Assembly (NCBI GenBank): GCA_937976375.1
Contig: CALJRU010000024.1
Location: 1 to 26,514, forward strand
Direction of reading: 5' to 3'
DNA length: 26,514 nucleotides
Origin: an uncultured Peptococcaceae bacterium
GTDB taxonomy: Bacteria > Bacillota > Peptococcia > Peptococcales > Peptococcaceae
Below are positions 6,513 through 15,154 of this stretch, piece after piece. The notes under the pieces were generated by a model. It was given only the letters and a program-made list of their open reading frames with translations. It was not told the DNA's origin and did not search any database. The position numbers and the translations under genes are program-made. Numbering within the stretch: the first letter of the stretch is position 1; each line of letters begins with the position of its first letter.

Positions 6513-7847
6513 CTATTCCTCCTCACTATTGGATATTATCTCACCCAGCAAGTGGTTCTTGCCAGCTTCTGTCAATTTGACATCGACAAAATCGCCGGAT
6601 TGAATCCCCTCACCAGGAAAGGCAACAAATAAATAATTGGAACTGTGGCCTGTCCAGAGGCCCTCCTTGTTTTGTTCCTCCACGAGAATGCGCAAGGTTT
6701 TGCCAACAAAACGCTGTTCATACTCGTGTTTGTTTTTCTGTGCCACATCGGCCATCTGTTTGGCGCGGCGCTCTTTAATCTGTGGGTCGATTTGACCCGT
6801 CATGGCGGCGGCAGGGGTGCCGCCGCGCATGGAGTATTTAAAAATGTGCATATTGGCAAATGCAATGTCATTGCAAAAGACCAAACTTTCTTTGAAATCT
6901 TCTTCGGTCTCATCTGGAAAACCCACCATGAGATCCGTGGTAATGGCAATATCCGGCACACGCTGGCGAATGCTGCGCATCATATCGCGGAAGGCTTCGC
7001 TGTCATATGGACGGCGCATCGCTTCCAGCGTGCGGTCACAGCCACTTTGCAGCGGCAGGTGCAAATGTTGTGCCATGCGTGGATTGGTTGCAATCATATC
7101 GATGAGTTCATCGGTGACCTCAATGCCTTCCAGCGAGCCCAAGCGCAGACGCTCGATCTTGGTTTCATCGAGGATGCGACGGCACAGGCCCGTAAGATCA
7201 CAAGTTTGATCTTTCACCCCACGCCCATAAGCGCCAAGATGAATGCCGGTAAGAATCACTTCTTTGTAGCCTTTGTCCACCAACATATTGATCTCGGCAA
7301 TGGTGTCTTCTTCCGAACGGGAACGCAGCGGACCGCGGGCATAGGGAATGATGCAGTAAGCGCAGAACTGATCGCAGCCTTCCTGCACCTTGACATAAGC
7401 ACGGGTCATGCCGCTGACGCGTTCGTGCGGCAAATCTTCGTAAACGAACAACTCATCATCATCCGGCATATAAGCGGTTTTGACATGATTGGCGCGGAAC
7501 TCTTCCACCGCCTCCACCACACGATGCCGTTCATTGGTGCCGATGATGAGATCCACCTCATCGAGCGCTTCCAGCTCATTCTTCGCAGTCTGCGCATAAC
7601 AGCCGCAGACAACCACCGTAGCATCAGGATTTTCACCTGCTGCGCGGCGAATCATCTGACGCGACTTGCGATCACTGAGATGGGTCACTGTACAGGTGTT
7701 GACGACATACACATCGGCCTTATCGTTGAAATCCACGATGGTGTAGCCGGCATCTTGAAACAGCGCCGCCATAATGGCGGAATCATGCTGATTGACTTTA
7801 CAGCCTAACGTATGAAAAGCCACTTTCAATGGCGTTGTGTTTGACAA
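6513..7847 (-). CDS. mtaB: tRNA t6A37 methylthiotransferase MtaB
   Basis: A radical-SAM enzyme of about 444 residues that turns N6-threonylcarbamoyladenosine 37 of ANN-decoding tRNAs into its 2-methylthio form. The N-terminal UPF0004 domain has three cluster cysteines (FHTLGCKVNQ, VVNTCTVTHLSDRKSRQ, CGCYAQ). The radical-SAM motif CDQFCAYC is near 158-165, followed by the IIPYARGPLRSR signature, and a TRAM domain closes the protein. No long C-terminal extension is present. Start choice is uncertain: a GTG at 7856 is only two bases from AAAAGGA, whereas a TTG at 7847 is spaced about ten bases from it, so I use the TTG. It follows the site-2 protease gene by 40 bases. Confidence 0.95.
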   Translation of the reverse strand: MSNTTPLKVAFHTLGCKVNQHDSAIMAALFQDAGYTIVDFNDKADVYVVNTCTVTHLSDRKSRQMIRRAAGENPDATVVVCGCYAQTAKNELEALDEVDLIIGTNERHRVVEAVEEFRANHVKTAYMPDDDELFVYEDLPHERVSGMTRAYVKVQEGCDQFCAYCIIPYARGPLRSRSEEDTIAEINMLVDKGYKEVILTGIHLGAYGRGVKDQTCDLTGLCRRILDETKIERLRLGSLEGIEVTDELIDMIATNPRMAQHLHLPLQSGCDRTLEAMRRPYDSEAFRDMMRSIRQRVPDIAITTDLMVGFPDETEEDFKESLVFCNDIAFANMHIFKYSMRGGTPAAAMTGQIDPQIKERRAKQMADVAQKNKHEYEQRFVGKTLRILVEEQNKEGLWTGHSSNYLFVAFPGEGIQSGDFVDVKLTEAGKNHLLGEIISNSEEE

Positions 7848-7887
7848 ATATGTCACTTCCTTTTATGCGCACAGGAGCGCTCTTATT

Positions 7888-8544
7888 TTATGCAAGAAAA
7901 CTGGTCAGCGCATTGGCGATAAAGTCCAAATAATTGATGACGCCGTTGCGCAGATAATACAATGGGCCGCTGAATGCACCAATCGCCAAGAGCAGAAAGA
8001 GCAGGATAAAGCCCCATTGTTCAAATTGCATGTATTTAAAATAGTATTTTGATGGTAGGAACATAGCGAGAACTTTTGAGCCATCAAGTGGTGGCAGCGG
8101 AATCAGGTTAAACACACCCAGCCCCACATTGACCATCGCCGACAGCATAAAGAATTGATAAATCAAATACACCGTGAACGACACGCTGCCGCCGGTCAGT
8201 TTGACAATAACATTGGTGACAATCAGGCAAACCAGCGCCAAAATGAAATTTGCCACCGGACCGGCCAGCGCCACCAGCGCCATGCCCTTCTTTGGATTTT
8301 TGTAATAGCGCGGATTTACCTGCACCGGCTTCGCCCAACCAAAGTTGAAGAAAAGCAGGAACAGCGCGCCAATTGGGTCGATATGGTGCAATGGATTCAA
8401 ACTCAGGCGTCCGTCATATTTTGGCGATGGATCACCGAGTTTATAGCTCATCCATCCATGCGCGTACTCATGAAAACACATAGCCGGTACAATAGCCAGC
8501 AGCGTCAAAATCAAATCGCTCAAGCTTGGCAGAAAATTTCCCAT
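7888..8544 (-). CDS. Site-2 protease family (M50) membrane metallopeptidase
   Basis: A 218-residue intramembrane protease of the minimal S2P/Rip class. The zinc motif HEYAH is at 25-29 inside the first membrane helix, followed by the family segments GWAKPVQVNPRYYKNPKKG (69-87) and LAGPVANF (93-100). The third metal ligand is Asp154 in NLIPLPPLDGSK. About five membrane segments are visible and there is no PDZ domain. Members cut membrane-bound regulators such as anti-sigma factors, but no such partner is encoded nearby. The ATG has GGAGG seven bases upstream. It heads the mtaB-HIT-yitT set. Confidence 0.93.
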   Translation of the reverse strand: MGNFLPSLSDLILTLLAIVPAMCFHEYAHGWMSYKLGDPSPKYDGRLSLNPLHHIDPIGALFLLFFNFGWAKPVQVNPRYYKNPKKGMALVALAGPVANFILALVCLIVTNVIVKLTGGSVSFTVYLIYQFFMLSAMVNVGLGVFNLIPLPPLDGSKVLAMFLPSKYYFKYMQFEQWGFILLFLLLAIGAFSGPLYYLRNGVINYLDFIANALTSFLA

Positions 8545-8573
8545 GCGCGATCCTCCTAAATCGTACTGCCATT

Positions 8574-8579
8574 ATTATA
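8574..8579 (-). promoter_or_regulatory. Possible -10 of the S2P-mtaB operon promoter
   Basis: TATAAT on the minus strand, 30 bases upstream of the protease start. No good -35 is found at the usual distance, so the promoter is only tentative. Confidence 0.4.
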
Positions 8580-8620
8580 CTTCATTTCTCTGACGAATGC
8601 CACCACAACCCACGCACAAC

Positions 8621-8651
8621 AAAAAACGCTGACGCAAATCGCGTCAGCGTT
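8621..8651 (-). terminator. Terminator of nfnAB
   Basis: AACGCTGACGC and its perfect complement flank a 5-base loop, followed on the minus strand by a run of T. It lies 25 bases after the nfnB stop. Confidence 0.92.
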
Positions 8652-8675
8652 GATTTTTTAAAGTTAATAAGCAGC

Positions 8676-10067
8676 TCAGCCTTGAGCTTTCAGATATTCA
8701 TCGATGGCCACAGCGGCATCTTTACCAGCGCCCATGGCCTTGATAACAGTGGCTGCGCCAGTGACGATGTCGCCGCCGGCAAATACATATGGCAGGCTGG
8801 TTTGGCCTTTTTCATCAGCAACGATGTTGCCGCGCTTATTGAGTTCAAGGCCTTCAGTGCTGTTGGTGAGGATTGGGTTTGGTCCCTGACCGATGGCAAC
8901 GATGACAGTATCGATGGCCATTTCTTCGGTTTCCCCTTCGATGGCAACCGGACGGCGGCGCCCGCTTTCGTCAGGTTCGCCGAGTTCGTATTTTTGCAGC
9001 ACCATGCCAGTGACGACGTCGTTTTCATCACCAATGTATTTGATTGGGGAGCTCAGGAGTTTGAGCTGCACGCCTTCTTCAATAGCGTGTTCCAATTCTT
9101 CGGCACGTGCAGGAATTTCTTCTTTGCTGCGGCGATAAACAATGTAGCTTTCTTCCGCACCAAGGCGCAGTGCCGTACGCGCAGCGTCCATGGCAACGTT
9201 GCCGCCGCCAATGATGGCTGCTCGTTTGCCGACTTTAATTGGCGTTGCTGCATTAGGGAACTGATAAGCCTTCATCAGATTGGAACGGGTCAGAAATTCA
9301 TTGGCAGAATAGATGCCGTTGAGGTTTTCCCCTTCCAGATTCATGAAGTGCGGCAGCCCTGCACCAGTGCCAACGAAAAATGCATCGAAGCCGTAGTCGT
9401 TTTTGAGCTCTTCAATGTCATAAAGTTTACCAACAATAGCATCCACTTCAAACTTCACACCCAGTTCACGGATGTTGTTGATTTCGTGCTGAACAATGGC
9501 TTTTGGCAGACGGAATTCAGGAATCCCATACATGAGCACGCCGCCAGGGGTATGCAGTGCTTCAAAAACGGTGACGTCATAACCCATCTTAGCAAGATCG
9601 CCAGCGCAGGCAAGCCCAGCAGGACCGGCACCAACAATGCCAACCTTCTTGCCATTCTTTTCAGGCAGTGCCGCAGCTTCGTGTTCCTGTTCACGGTCCC
9701 AGTCAGCCACGAAACGTTCGAGACGACCGATGGCGACAGGTTCACCCTTGATACCGAGCACACATTTGCCTTCGCACTGGTTTTCCTGTGGGCAAACACG
9801 ACCGCAGATGGCTGGCAGGCTGGTGTGTTGTTTCAGACGCTTTGCCGATTCAGCAAAATTTCCTTCAGCAAGTGCAGCGATAAAATCAGGGATATCTACA
9901 TGCACTGGGCAGCCTTCAACGCAGCGAGGCTTTGCGCAATGCAGGCAGCGTTCTGCCTCAGCGACAGCAGTTTCGGCACTGTAACCCAGTGCAACTTCGT
10001 TAAAATTGGTGACGCGGACTTTTGCGTCTTGTACAGGCATGTCATGTCTAGGTGCTTTGCTTGCCAT
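8676..10067 (-). CDS. nfnB: NfnB, large subunit of electron-bifurcating transhydrogenase (GltD-like)
   Basis: A 463-residue iron-sulfur flavoprotein. Eight N-terminal cysteines (41, 44, 49, 53 and 88, 92, 98, 102) should hold two [4Fe-4S] clusters. An FAD-binding GAGPAGLA starts near 146, an NADP-type GGGNVAMDAARTALRLGA near 287, and a final FAGGDIVTGAATVIKAMGAG loop completes the GltD-like fold. Such proteins are often labelled 'NADPH-dependent glutamate synthase, small subunit'. The large glutamate synthase gene is absent, however, and an NfnA-like partner overlaps it by one base (TAATG). The pair therefore fits NfnAB, which couples NADH and reduced ferredoxin to NADP+ reduction. ATG 10067 was chosen because AAGGAGG lies ten bases upstream. 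Confidence 0.92.
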   Translation of the reverse strand: MASKAPRHDMPVQDAKVRVTNFNEVALGYSAETAVAEAERCLHCAKPRCVEGCPVHVDIPDFIAALAEGNFAESAKRLKQHTSLPAICGRVCPQENQCEGKCVLGIKGEPVAIGRLERFVADWDREQEHEAAALPEKNGKKVGIVGAGPAGLACAGDLAKMGYDVTVFEALHTPGGVLMYGIPEFRLPKAIVQHEINNIRELGVKFEVDAIVGKLYDIEELKNDYGFDAFFVGTGAGLPHFMNLEGENLNGIYSANEFLTRSNLMKAYQFPNAATPIKVGKRAAIIGGGNVAMDAARTALRLGAEESYIVYRRSKEEIPARAEELEHAIEEGVQLKLLSSPIKYIGDENDVVTGMVLQKYELGEPDESGRRRPVAIEGETEEMAIDTVIVAIGQGPNPILTNSTEGLELNKRGNIVADEKGQTSLPYVFAGGDIVTGAATVIKAMGAGKDAAVAIDEYLKAQG

Positions 10068-10927
10068 TATTGTGCGCCTCCTTCGTGATTCAGGCCGAGA
10101 TTGCAAACATGATCGTGTTCGGTAGCTTCTGCTTCCTTATCGCGCATGAAACGGGAACGCTTCATGGCCAAATCAAAATCGATCAGATCGCCGTCAAATT
10201 CTGGCCCATCGACACAAGCAAACTTTGTTTCATTGCCCACGCGCACACGGCAGCCGCCGCACATACCAGTACCATCGATCATGACAGGGTTCATGCTAAC
10301 GATGGAACGAATGCCACGTTCTTTTGTCACTTTCACACAATTGTACATCATGATCATTGGCCCAATAGCCCATACAATGTTCACTTTTTCACTGTCGCAA
10401 GCTTCTGCGAGCAAATCAGTGACAAAGCCTTTGTGACCGACAGAACCGTCATCGGTGGCGATGCGGACTTCATCAACTGCGGCAGCAAGTTTATCTTCCC
10501 AAAACAGCAGATCTTTGTTCTTGGCGCCAATGATGGCAATGACGCGGTTGCCTGCCAACTTGAGATCGCGAGCGATTGGATAAATTGGCGCAATCCCTAC
10601 ACCACCGCCGACAATGACAACAGTGCCATAGTTTTCAATTTCACTAGCTTGTCCCAATGGTCCCACAACGTCTGTAAACGCATCACCTGGACGCATTTCA
10701 ACCATTTTTTTCGTGGAGTGTCCAACTGCCTGAACAACGATGGTGACAGTGCCAGCTTCTGCATCATGGTCTGCAATGGTCAGCGGAATACGTTCTTCCC
10801 CTTCACCCATGCGCACGATGAGAAATTGACCAGCTTTTGCTTTTTTAGCAAGCTGAGGCGCTTCGATGACCAATTCGTGGGTCTGGCCGCCAAGGTGTTT
10901 GTAGTCTACAATTTTATACACGTTCAA
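10067..10927 (-). CDS. nfnA: NfnA, small subunit of electron-bifurcating transhydrogenase
   Basis: A 286-residue ferredoxin-NADP reductase-like subunit, often annotated 'sulfide/dihydroorotate dehydrogenase-like FAD/NAD-binding protein'. Residues 1-97 form the FAD barrel with RIPLT at 46-50. Residues 100-200 form the NAD(H) domain with GGGVGIAP at 107-114. A [2Fe-2S] site follows, with Cys223, Cys226 and Cys238 plus Asp218 (MIDGTGMCGGC...FACVD). One Asp with three Cys is the cluster ligation described for NfnA. The start appears to be TTG 10927, with AGAGGA seven bases upstream; GTG two codons later is the alternative. It is the first gene of the nfnAB operon and would act in the cytoplasm. 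Confidence 0.92.
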   Translation of the reverse strand: MNVYKIVDYKHLGGQTHELVIEAPQLAKKAKAGQFLIVRMGEGEERIPLTIADHDAEAGTVTIVVQAVGHSTKKMVEMRPGDAFTDVVGPLGQASEIENYGTVVIVGGGVGIAPIYPIARDLKLAGNRVIAIIGAKNKDLLFWEDKLAAAVDEVRIATDDGSVGHKGFVTDLLAEACDSEKVNIVWAIGPMIMMYNCVKVTKERGIRSIVSMNPVMIDGTGMCGGCRVRVGNETKFACVDGPEFDGDLIDFDLAMKRSRFMRDKEAEATEHDHVCNLGLNHEGGAQ

Positions 10928-10959
10928 CCCTTCTTCCTCTAAGAATCAAGTTTTATTCA

Positions 10960-10980
10960 CTGCTATCTATTATATAGCAG
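10960..10980 (-). promoter_or_regulatory. Palindrome over the nfnA -10 region
   Basis: CTGCTAT and ATAGCAG form a perfect 7-base inverted repeat with a 7-base centre. The centre contains the minus-strand TATAAT (10969-10974) that is the best -10 for nfnAB; the -35 (TTTATT, 17 bases upstream) is poor. A repressor site or a weak promoter requiring activation are both possible. Confidence 0.4.
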
Positions 10981-11033
10981 AATTGATTTTTAATAAAGAA
11001 GCATTCTATCTTCTTGTTCAATTCAAATTATTA

Positions 11034-11062
11034 TTGCATCATATATTTTCATCAGTTATACT
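11034..11062 (+). promoter_or_regulatory. Promoter of the small membrane protein gene
   Basis: TTGCAT (11034-11039), a 17-base spacer and TATACT (11057-11062) on the plus strand, divergent from nfnA. Confidence 0.75.
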
Positions 11063-11124
11063 ATAAAAAGAACTTTTTTGAAAATTACGACCTTTTTATT
11101 CATGTCATTCTGGAGGTGACCATC

Positions 11125-11574
11125 ATGTTAAAATCTTTCATGCTTTCACTGCTTACCTCGGTTCTGTTATGGATCAATTTCACTGGATTTGGTTATCTTG
11201 CAGAAATCAGCAAAATCAATCTCTCCGTCAACTTCCAAATTCCTAATACCACCGTTGCTGGTATTCCAGTCACCTATCTCTATGTCTGGCTCTTGACAGC
11301 CGCACCATGGCTGATTGCTGGCATTCTCTGCGCCCTTTTGGTGCGTGACCGCTGGCTGCGCTGGTTCACACCGCTAGTGTATTTGCTGGCTGCCTTCGCA
11401 GCCTTTTATCTGGCCATTCGTTTGCCGCTGCCACTCATCATCAATGGAACGCGCGTGGACAGTAATCTTGGAAGCACTTTTTATCCGCCAACGACAACCA
11501 TTGCCATCTTTGCATTGTTGGCAACGTTCACTCTGGTCCGCCTGCTGTTGAAAAAGACACGAAACAAACACTGA
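11125..11574 (+). CDS. Four-segment membrane protein of unknown function
   Basis: A 149-residue hydrophobic protein that I do not recognise. Hydrophobic segments lie at about residues 4-27, 47-70, 77-97 and 121-143. A conserved-looking loop near 100-120 (INGTRVDSNLGSTFYPPT) would sit between the third and fourth, and the tail is basic (LLKKTRNKH), probably cytoplasmic. I chose ATG 11125 because GGAGGTGA is seven to eight bases upstream; an upstream in-frame extension to 11014 is AT-rich and covers the promoter. It has its own promoter and terminator. It stands alone on the plus strand between nfnA (divergent) and ftsH (convergent), so context gives no clue to function. Confidence 0.85.
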   Translation: MLKSFMLSLLTSVLLWINFTGFGYLAEISKINLSVNFQIPNTTVAGIPVTYLYVWLLTAAPWLIAGILCALLVRDRWLRWFTPLVYLLAAFAAFYLAIRLPLPLIINGTRVDSNLGSTFYPPTTTIAIFALLATFTLVRLLLKKTRNKH

Positions 11575-11580
11575 ACACAA

Positions 11581-11619
11581 AAGACCGCCGCTATGTTATC
11601 ACAACATAGCGGCGGTCTT
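11581..11619. terminator. Strong bidirectional terminator between 11125-11574 gene and ftsH
   Basis: A perfect 17-base stem (AAGACCGCCGCTATGTT) with a 5-base loop is followed by TATTTTTATT on the plus strand and by a short T-rich stretch on the minus strand. It serves two convergent genes. Confidence 0.92.
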
Positions 11620-11623
11620 ATTT

Positions 11624-13798
11624 TTATTTCTTTTCGTCGTCATCCTGTTGGGATGGCAATCCGAGATTCTCAGAAGATTGATCACGCTGTGGTGTTGGAA
11701 CAGTGTCCCAAGGTTTTGGCGCATCGGCATCGTCTGTTTTCTTTTCATCGTTCACTGGCTGGGTAGGTGCCTGAGACTTTTCAGCCTTTGGCTGTTCTGC
11801 TCGCACCCACTGTTCGAAGGAGAAAGGTTCTGCCGGTTCGCTGACAGGTTCTGCCGGTTTCTGAACAGGTGGCTGTTCTTTTTCACGTTTTTCCTGTTCA
11901 GCAATCTTGCGCTGCTTTTCTTCGTTAAGCTTAGCAAGATATTCAGCTTCTTCCTTATCAATCTGATCCAGTGGCTTGCCGTCCATCACACCCTGGAATT
12001 CGAAAGCGTTAAGCACTTCGCGTTCCTGCAGTGCCATGGCAACAGCATCCAGCTTGTCGCGATGTTCGTTGAGCAAATCATGCGCACGCTTATGGCATTC
12101 ATCCATGATGCGCTTCACTTCTTTGTCAATGGAGAAGGCAATGGCTTCCGAATAATTGCGGCTATGGCCAAGATCTCGGCCCAGGAAGACTTGTTCTTGA
12201 TCTTCACCAAAGGCAATGGTACCAAGCTCATCGCTCATCCCCCAACGGGTAACCATTTGACGAATAGTCTTCGTAGCACGCTCGATATCGTTGGACGCAC
12301 CGGTGGAAATTTCACCGAGCACGATCTCTTCTGCCACACGACCACCGAGCATCATGGTAACCTCATGCAAAAGATGCGTACGCGTCATGTAGTTGCGGTC
12401 CTCTGTTGGCAAGCTCATGGTATAACCACCTGCTGCACCGCGTGGAATAATGGACACCTTATGAATTGGGTCGCACCCTGGCAGGAAGTGACCGATGACC
12501 GCATGACCAGCTTCATGATAGCTGACAAGATTGAGCTCGGCTTCGCTCATCTGAGCACGGTTTTTCTTTTCCGGACCAGCAACAACACGCTCAATGGATT
12601 TTTCCAAATGTTCCTGGGTGATCTTTGTCAAGTTTTCACGCGCTGCCAACAAGGCGGCTTCATTGACCAAGTTGGCCAGATCTGCGCCTGTGAAACCGGC
12701 AGTTTGCTTCGCAATAACTTTCAGATCTACTTCTGCTGACAGTGGTTTGTTGCGTGTGTGAACTTTAAGAATATCCTCGCGGCCACGTACGTCTGGACGG
12801 CCAACAGTGACCTGACGGTCAAAACGGCCTGGGCGCAAGAGCGCTGGGTCGAGAATGTCTGGACGGTTGGTTGCTGCGAGAATGATGATGCCTTCGTTGG
12901 CATCGAAACCATCCATTTCAACGAGCAGCTGGTTCAATGTCTGTTCACGTTCATCGTGACCACCGCCGACACCGGCGCCACGCTGACGCCCTACAGCATC
13001 AATTTCATCGATGAAGATGATGCAAGGACTGTTCTTTTTCGCCTGATCGAACAAATCACGAACACGACTTGCACCAACCCCGACGAACATTTCCACGAAG
13101 TCAGACCCACTGATGGAGAAGAACGGTACGCCTGCTTCGCCAGCAACGGCACGCGCCAGCAAGGTTTTACCAGTCCCTGGAGGGCCAAAAAGCAGAACGC
13201 CCTTTGGAATCTTAGCACCAATCGATTTAAACTTCTGTGGCTTCTTGAGGAAGTCGACCACTTCGGCAAGTTCTTCTTTGACTTCATCAGCACCGGCAAC
13301 ATCGTCAAAAGTCACACGGTTGTGGCTGTCGACGGTCACACGGGCCTTGCTTTTGCCAAACTGGCTCATTTTTCCGCCGCCGCCCTGTGCAGAGCTCATG
13401 AGGAAGAAGAACACCCCAACCAGCAACAGCACTGGCAGAATGGAACCCAGCAAATTCAGCAATGGGGATGGTTCTGGTGTCTTTGCCTGGGTGACTTCAA
13501 CGCCCTCGTCCACAAGTTTCTGCGTCAGATTGTCGTCGTTTTTGGAGATCGGCATGCTGAAGATTTCACCGTTTTTGGTCGTACCGCTAATCTCCTGATA
13601 ATTGTCATACGTCGTAATGGTAACTTGCTTAACATTTCCTTCTTCAACATTTTCCATGAACTCGGTGTAATTTTGTCCATAGACTTCTTTTTGTTCGGAA
13701 GTTGGCTCACTGCTGCTTCCGAAAAACTCGATCATGGAAAAGAAGAGAAGAAAGATCACAAGGTATACCGCAAAGCTTTTCCATGTTGAACGCTTCAT
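11624..13798 (-). CDS. ftsH: ATP-dependent membrane zinc protease FtsH
   Basis: A 724-residue AAA+ protease that degrades membrane and short-lived regulatory proteins. Two membrane segments (about 8-26 and 113-135) flank an extracytoplasmic domain. The AAA module has Walker A GPPGTGKT (205-212), Walker B IIFIDEID (260-267) and arginine fingers near 322 and 325. The zinc site HEAGH is at 428-432. At 724 residues it is longer than the usual 610-660, because of a C-terminal tail of about 100 residues rich in Pro, Glu, Gln and Lys with a duplicated 7-residue unit. The ATG has AGGAGG five bases upstream. It follows tilS by 15 bases, as in many Bacillota, except that hpt is missing between them. 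Confidence 0.98.
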   Translation of the reverse strand: MKRSTWKSFAVYLVIFLLFFSMIEFFGSSSEPTSEQKEVYGQNYTEFMENVEEGNVKQVTITTYDNYQEISGTTKNGEIFSMPISKNDDNLTQKLVDEGVEVTQAKTPEPSPLLNLLGSILPVLLLVGVFFFLMSSAQGGGGKMSQFGKSKARVTVDSHNRVTFDDVAGADEVKEELAEVVDFLKKPQKFKSIGAKIPKGVLLFGPPGTGKTLLARAVAGEAGVPFFSISGSDFVEMFVGVGASRVRDLFDQAKKNSPCIIFIDEIDAVGRQRGAGVGGGHDEREQTLNQLLVEMDGFDANEGIIILAATNRPDILDPALLRPGRFDRQVTVGRPDVRGREDILKVHTRNKPLSAEVDLKVIAKQTAGFTGADLANLVNEAALLAARENLTKITQEHLEKSIERVVAGPEKKNRAQMSEAELNLVSYHEAGHAVIGHFLPGCDPIHKVSIIPRGAAGGYTMSLPTEDRNYMTRTHLLHEVTMMLGGRVAEEIVLGEISTGASNDIERATKTIRQMVTRWGMSDELGTIAFGEDQEQVFLGRDLGHSRNYSEAIAFSIDKEVKRIMDECHKRAHDLLNEHRDKLDAVAMALQEREVLNAFEFQGVMDGKPLDQIDKEEAEYLAKLNEEKQRKIAEQEKREKEQPPVQKPAEPVSEPAEPFSFEQWVRAEQPKAEKSQAPTQPVNDEKKTDDADAPKPWDTVPTPQRDQSSENLGLPSQQDDDEKK
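11825..11866. repeat. Two tandem 21-base repeats in the ftsH tail
   Basis: Two adjacent copies share AGGTTCTGCCGGTT and differ in the last bases (CGCTGAC against TCTGAAC). In frame they encode VQKPAEP and VSEPAEP, a 7-residue repeat in the disordered C-terminal tail of FtsH (around residue 650). Confidence 0.8.
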
Positions 13799-13813
13799 AG
13801 TACCTCCTATTTC

Positions 13814-15154
13814 CTACTTATCTTTACTTATTCGATCAAATTCAAGCCGCGCATCATGCTGCGCGATCCTGCAATGTAACGTAACCTTCAAATAGGTAAC
13901 ACTATTATAATACATGAGTTGCGGCGACTGCGCAAGGAATGGGACCCAAATAATTTCTTTTATTTTGGTATCATAAACCACCGGCCACACAGAACGCAGC
14001 GTAGGCGGCAGTGCTTTTTCCTGAAAAATTTTCTTGAGACGCTTGCGGCCAAGGTTTTTCACTGCAATGGCATCGCCGCTTTCATAAACGCGCACAACGA
14101 TGTTCTCTGAGCCATACACTTCGGCATCCAGAAAAGTTTGCTGCCATCGGCCATTGTTCATCGTCCACGCTCCGCGCGGTTTATGACCAACGTACAGCCA
14201 ACGCCGCGTGCATTCACAAATGATGCCTTGCCCCAAATCGCATCGGCCGTCACCTGCACGAAGCCGCTCAGCCACTGCCGCCACCATCTCAAAACGCAGA
14301 CTGCCGCGGTTGCCAGCAAGGCACTGTGCCAGCGCGCGCACCAGTTCTCCCAACACCGCTTCATGCGCATCACACAACGGCTGGCGCCGTAAAAGCACCC
14401 ACTGTGGTGTTTCCATTTCAAGCGCCTCATTGTATAACGTCTCTGCCTGCGTTTTTAAAAAAGCTGCTGTCTGTTCGCTGCTTTCTGCAAGATGATTGAG
14501 AACCGTAATGATTTGTGGATTATACGCGCGCAGATCCGGCAGCAATTCATGCCGCAGGCGATTGCGCAAAATGGTGGTATCTGCGTTGCTCTCATCGTTC
14601 ACAAAGGGAATCTTCTGCGCCGCGCAATAGGCTTCCAATGCCGACTTGCTAAAGGCCAGAAGCGGCCGCAAGATGACGCCATCGCGCGCCGGCATAGCGG
14701 CCAGACCGTTCACACTGCAGCCACGCAGGAGATTCATCAATACCGTTTCTGCACGGTCATCGGCCTGATGCGCCAGCGCCAGCCACTGTGCACCGCACGC
14801 CCGCATGATCGTACGCAGTGCCTCGTGCCGCAAGCGGTGCGCTGCTGCTTCCAGGCTTTCTCCATTTTTCTTGCTCTCAACAACCCGCACATGCCGTCCA
14901 TAAAACGGCACCTCGCGCTGTGCGCAATACTGCATCACAAACTGCCATTCAGCATCAGAAGCTGTCCGCAGATGATGGTGGATATGTGCCACCACCACTT
15001 GATAGCCGCACTTTTTTCGGCAGCCCAGCAACAGATCCAACATTGCCATCGAATCGGCACCGCCGGATACAGCCGCCAAAATGGTATCTCCAGGCGATAC
15101 GGTTCGCTCCAGAAAATCCATCAACAGTTTTTCCTGCACCTGCCCAGTTTTCAT
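13814..15154 (-). CDS. tilS: tRNA(Ile)-lysidine synthase
   Basis: A 446-residue enzyme that attaches lysine to C34 of the CAU-anticodon tRNA(Ile) so that it reads AUA. The PP-loop SGGADS is at 30-35 and is followed by HIHHHLR and LAHQADDRAETVLMNLLRG, both typical of TilS. The C-terminal part (about 370-430) carries the TilS C-terminal domain pattern IAVKNLGRKRLKKIFQE. Its ATG overlaps the ppx stop codon (ATGA), so the two are translationally coupled. Its position just before ftsH is the common Bacillota arrangement. Confidence 0.96.
   Translation of the reverse strand: MKTGQVQEKLLMDFLERTVSPGDTILAAVSGGADSMAMLDLLLGCRKKCGYQVVVAHIHHHLRTASDAEWQFVMQYCAQREVPFYGRHVRVVESKKNGESLEAAAHRLRHEALRTIMRACGAQWLALAHQADDRAETVLMNLLRGCSVNGLAAMPARDGVILRPLLAFSKSALEAYCAAQKIPFVNDESNADTTILRNRLRHELLPDLRAYNPQIITVLNHLAESSEQTAAFLKTQAETLYNEALEMETPQWVLLRRQPLCDAHEAVLGELVRALAQCLAGNRGSLRFEMVAAVAERLRAGDGRCDLGQGIICECTRRWLYVGHKPRGAWTMNNGRWQQTFLDAEVYGSENIVVRVYESGDAIAVKNLGRKRLKKIFQEKALPPTLRSVWPVVYDTKIKEIIWVPFLAQSPQLMYYNSVTYLKVTLHCRIAQHDARLEFDRISKDK

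Noticed and set aside
8526..10088. 520-codon open frame opposite nfnB
   Set aside because: Antisense shadow of nfnB that also runs through its terminator hairpin; no start signals or recognisable domain.
12758..13789. 343-codon open frame opposite ftsH
   Set aside because: Antisense shadow of ftsH without start signals.
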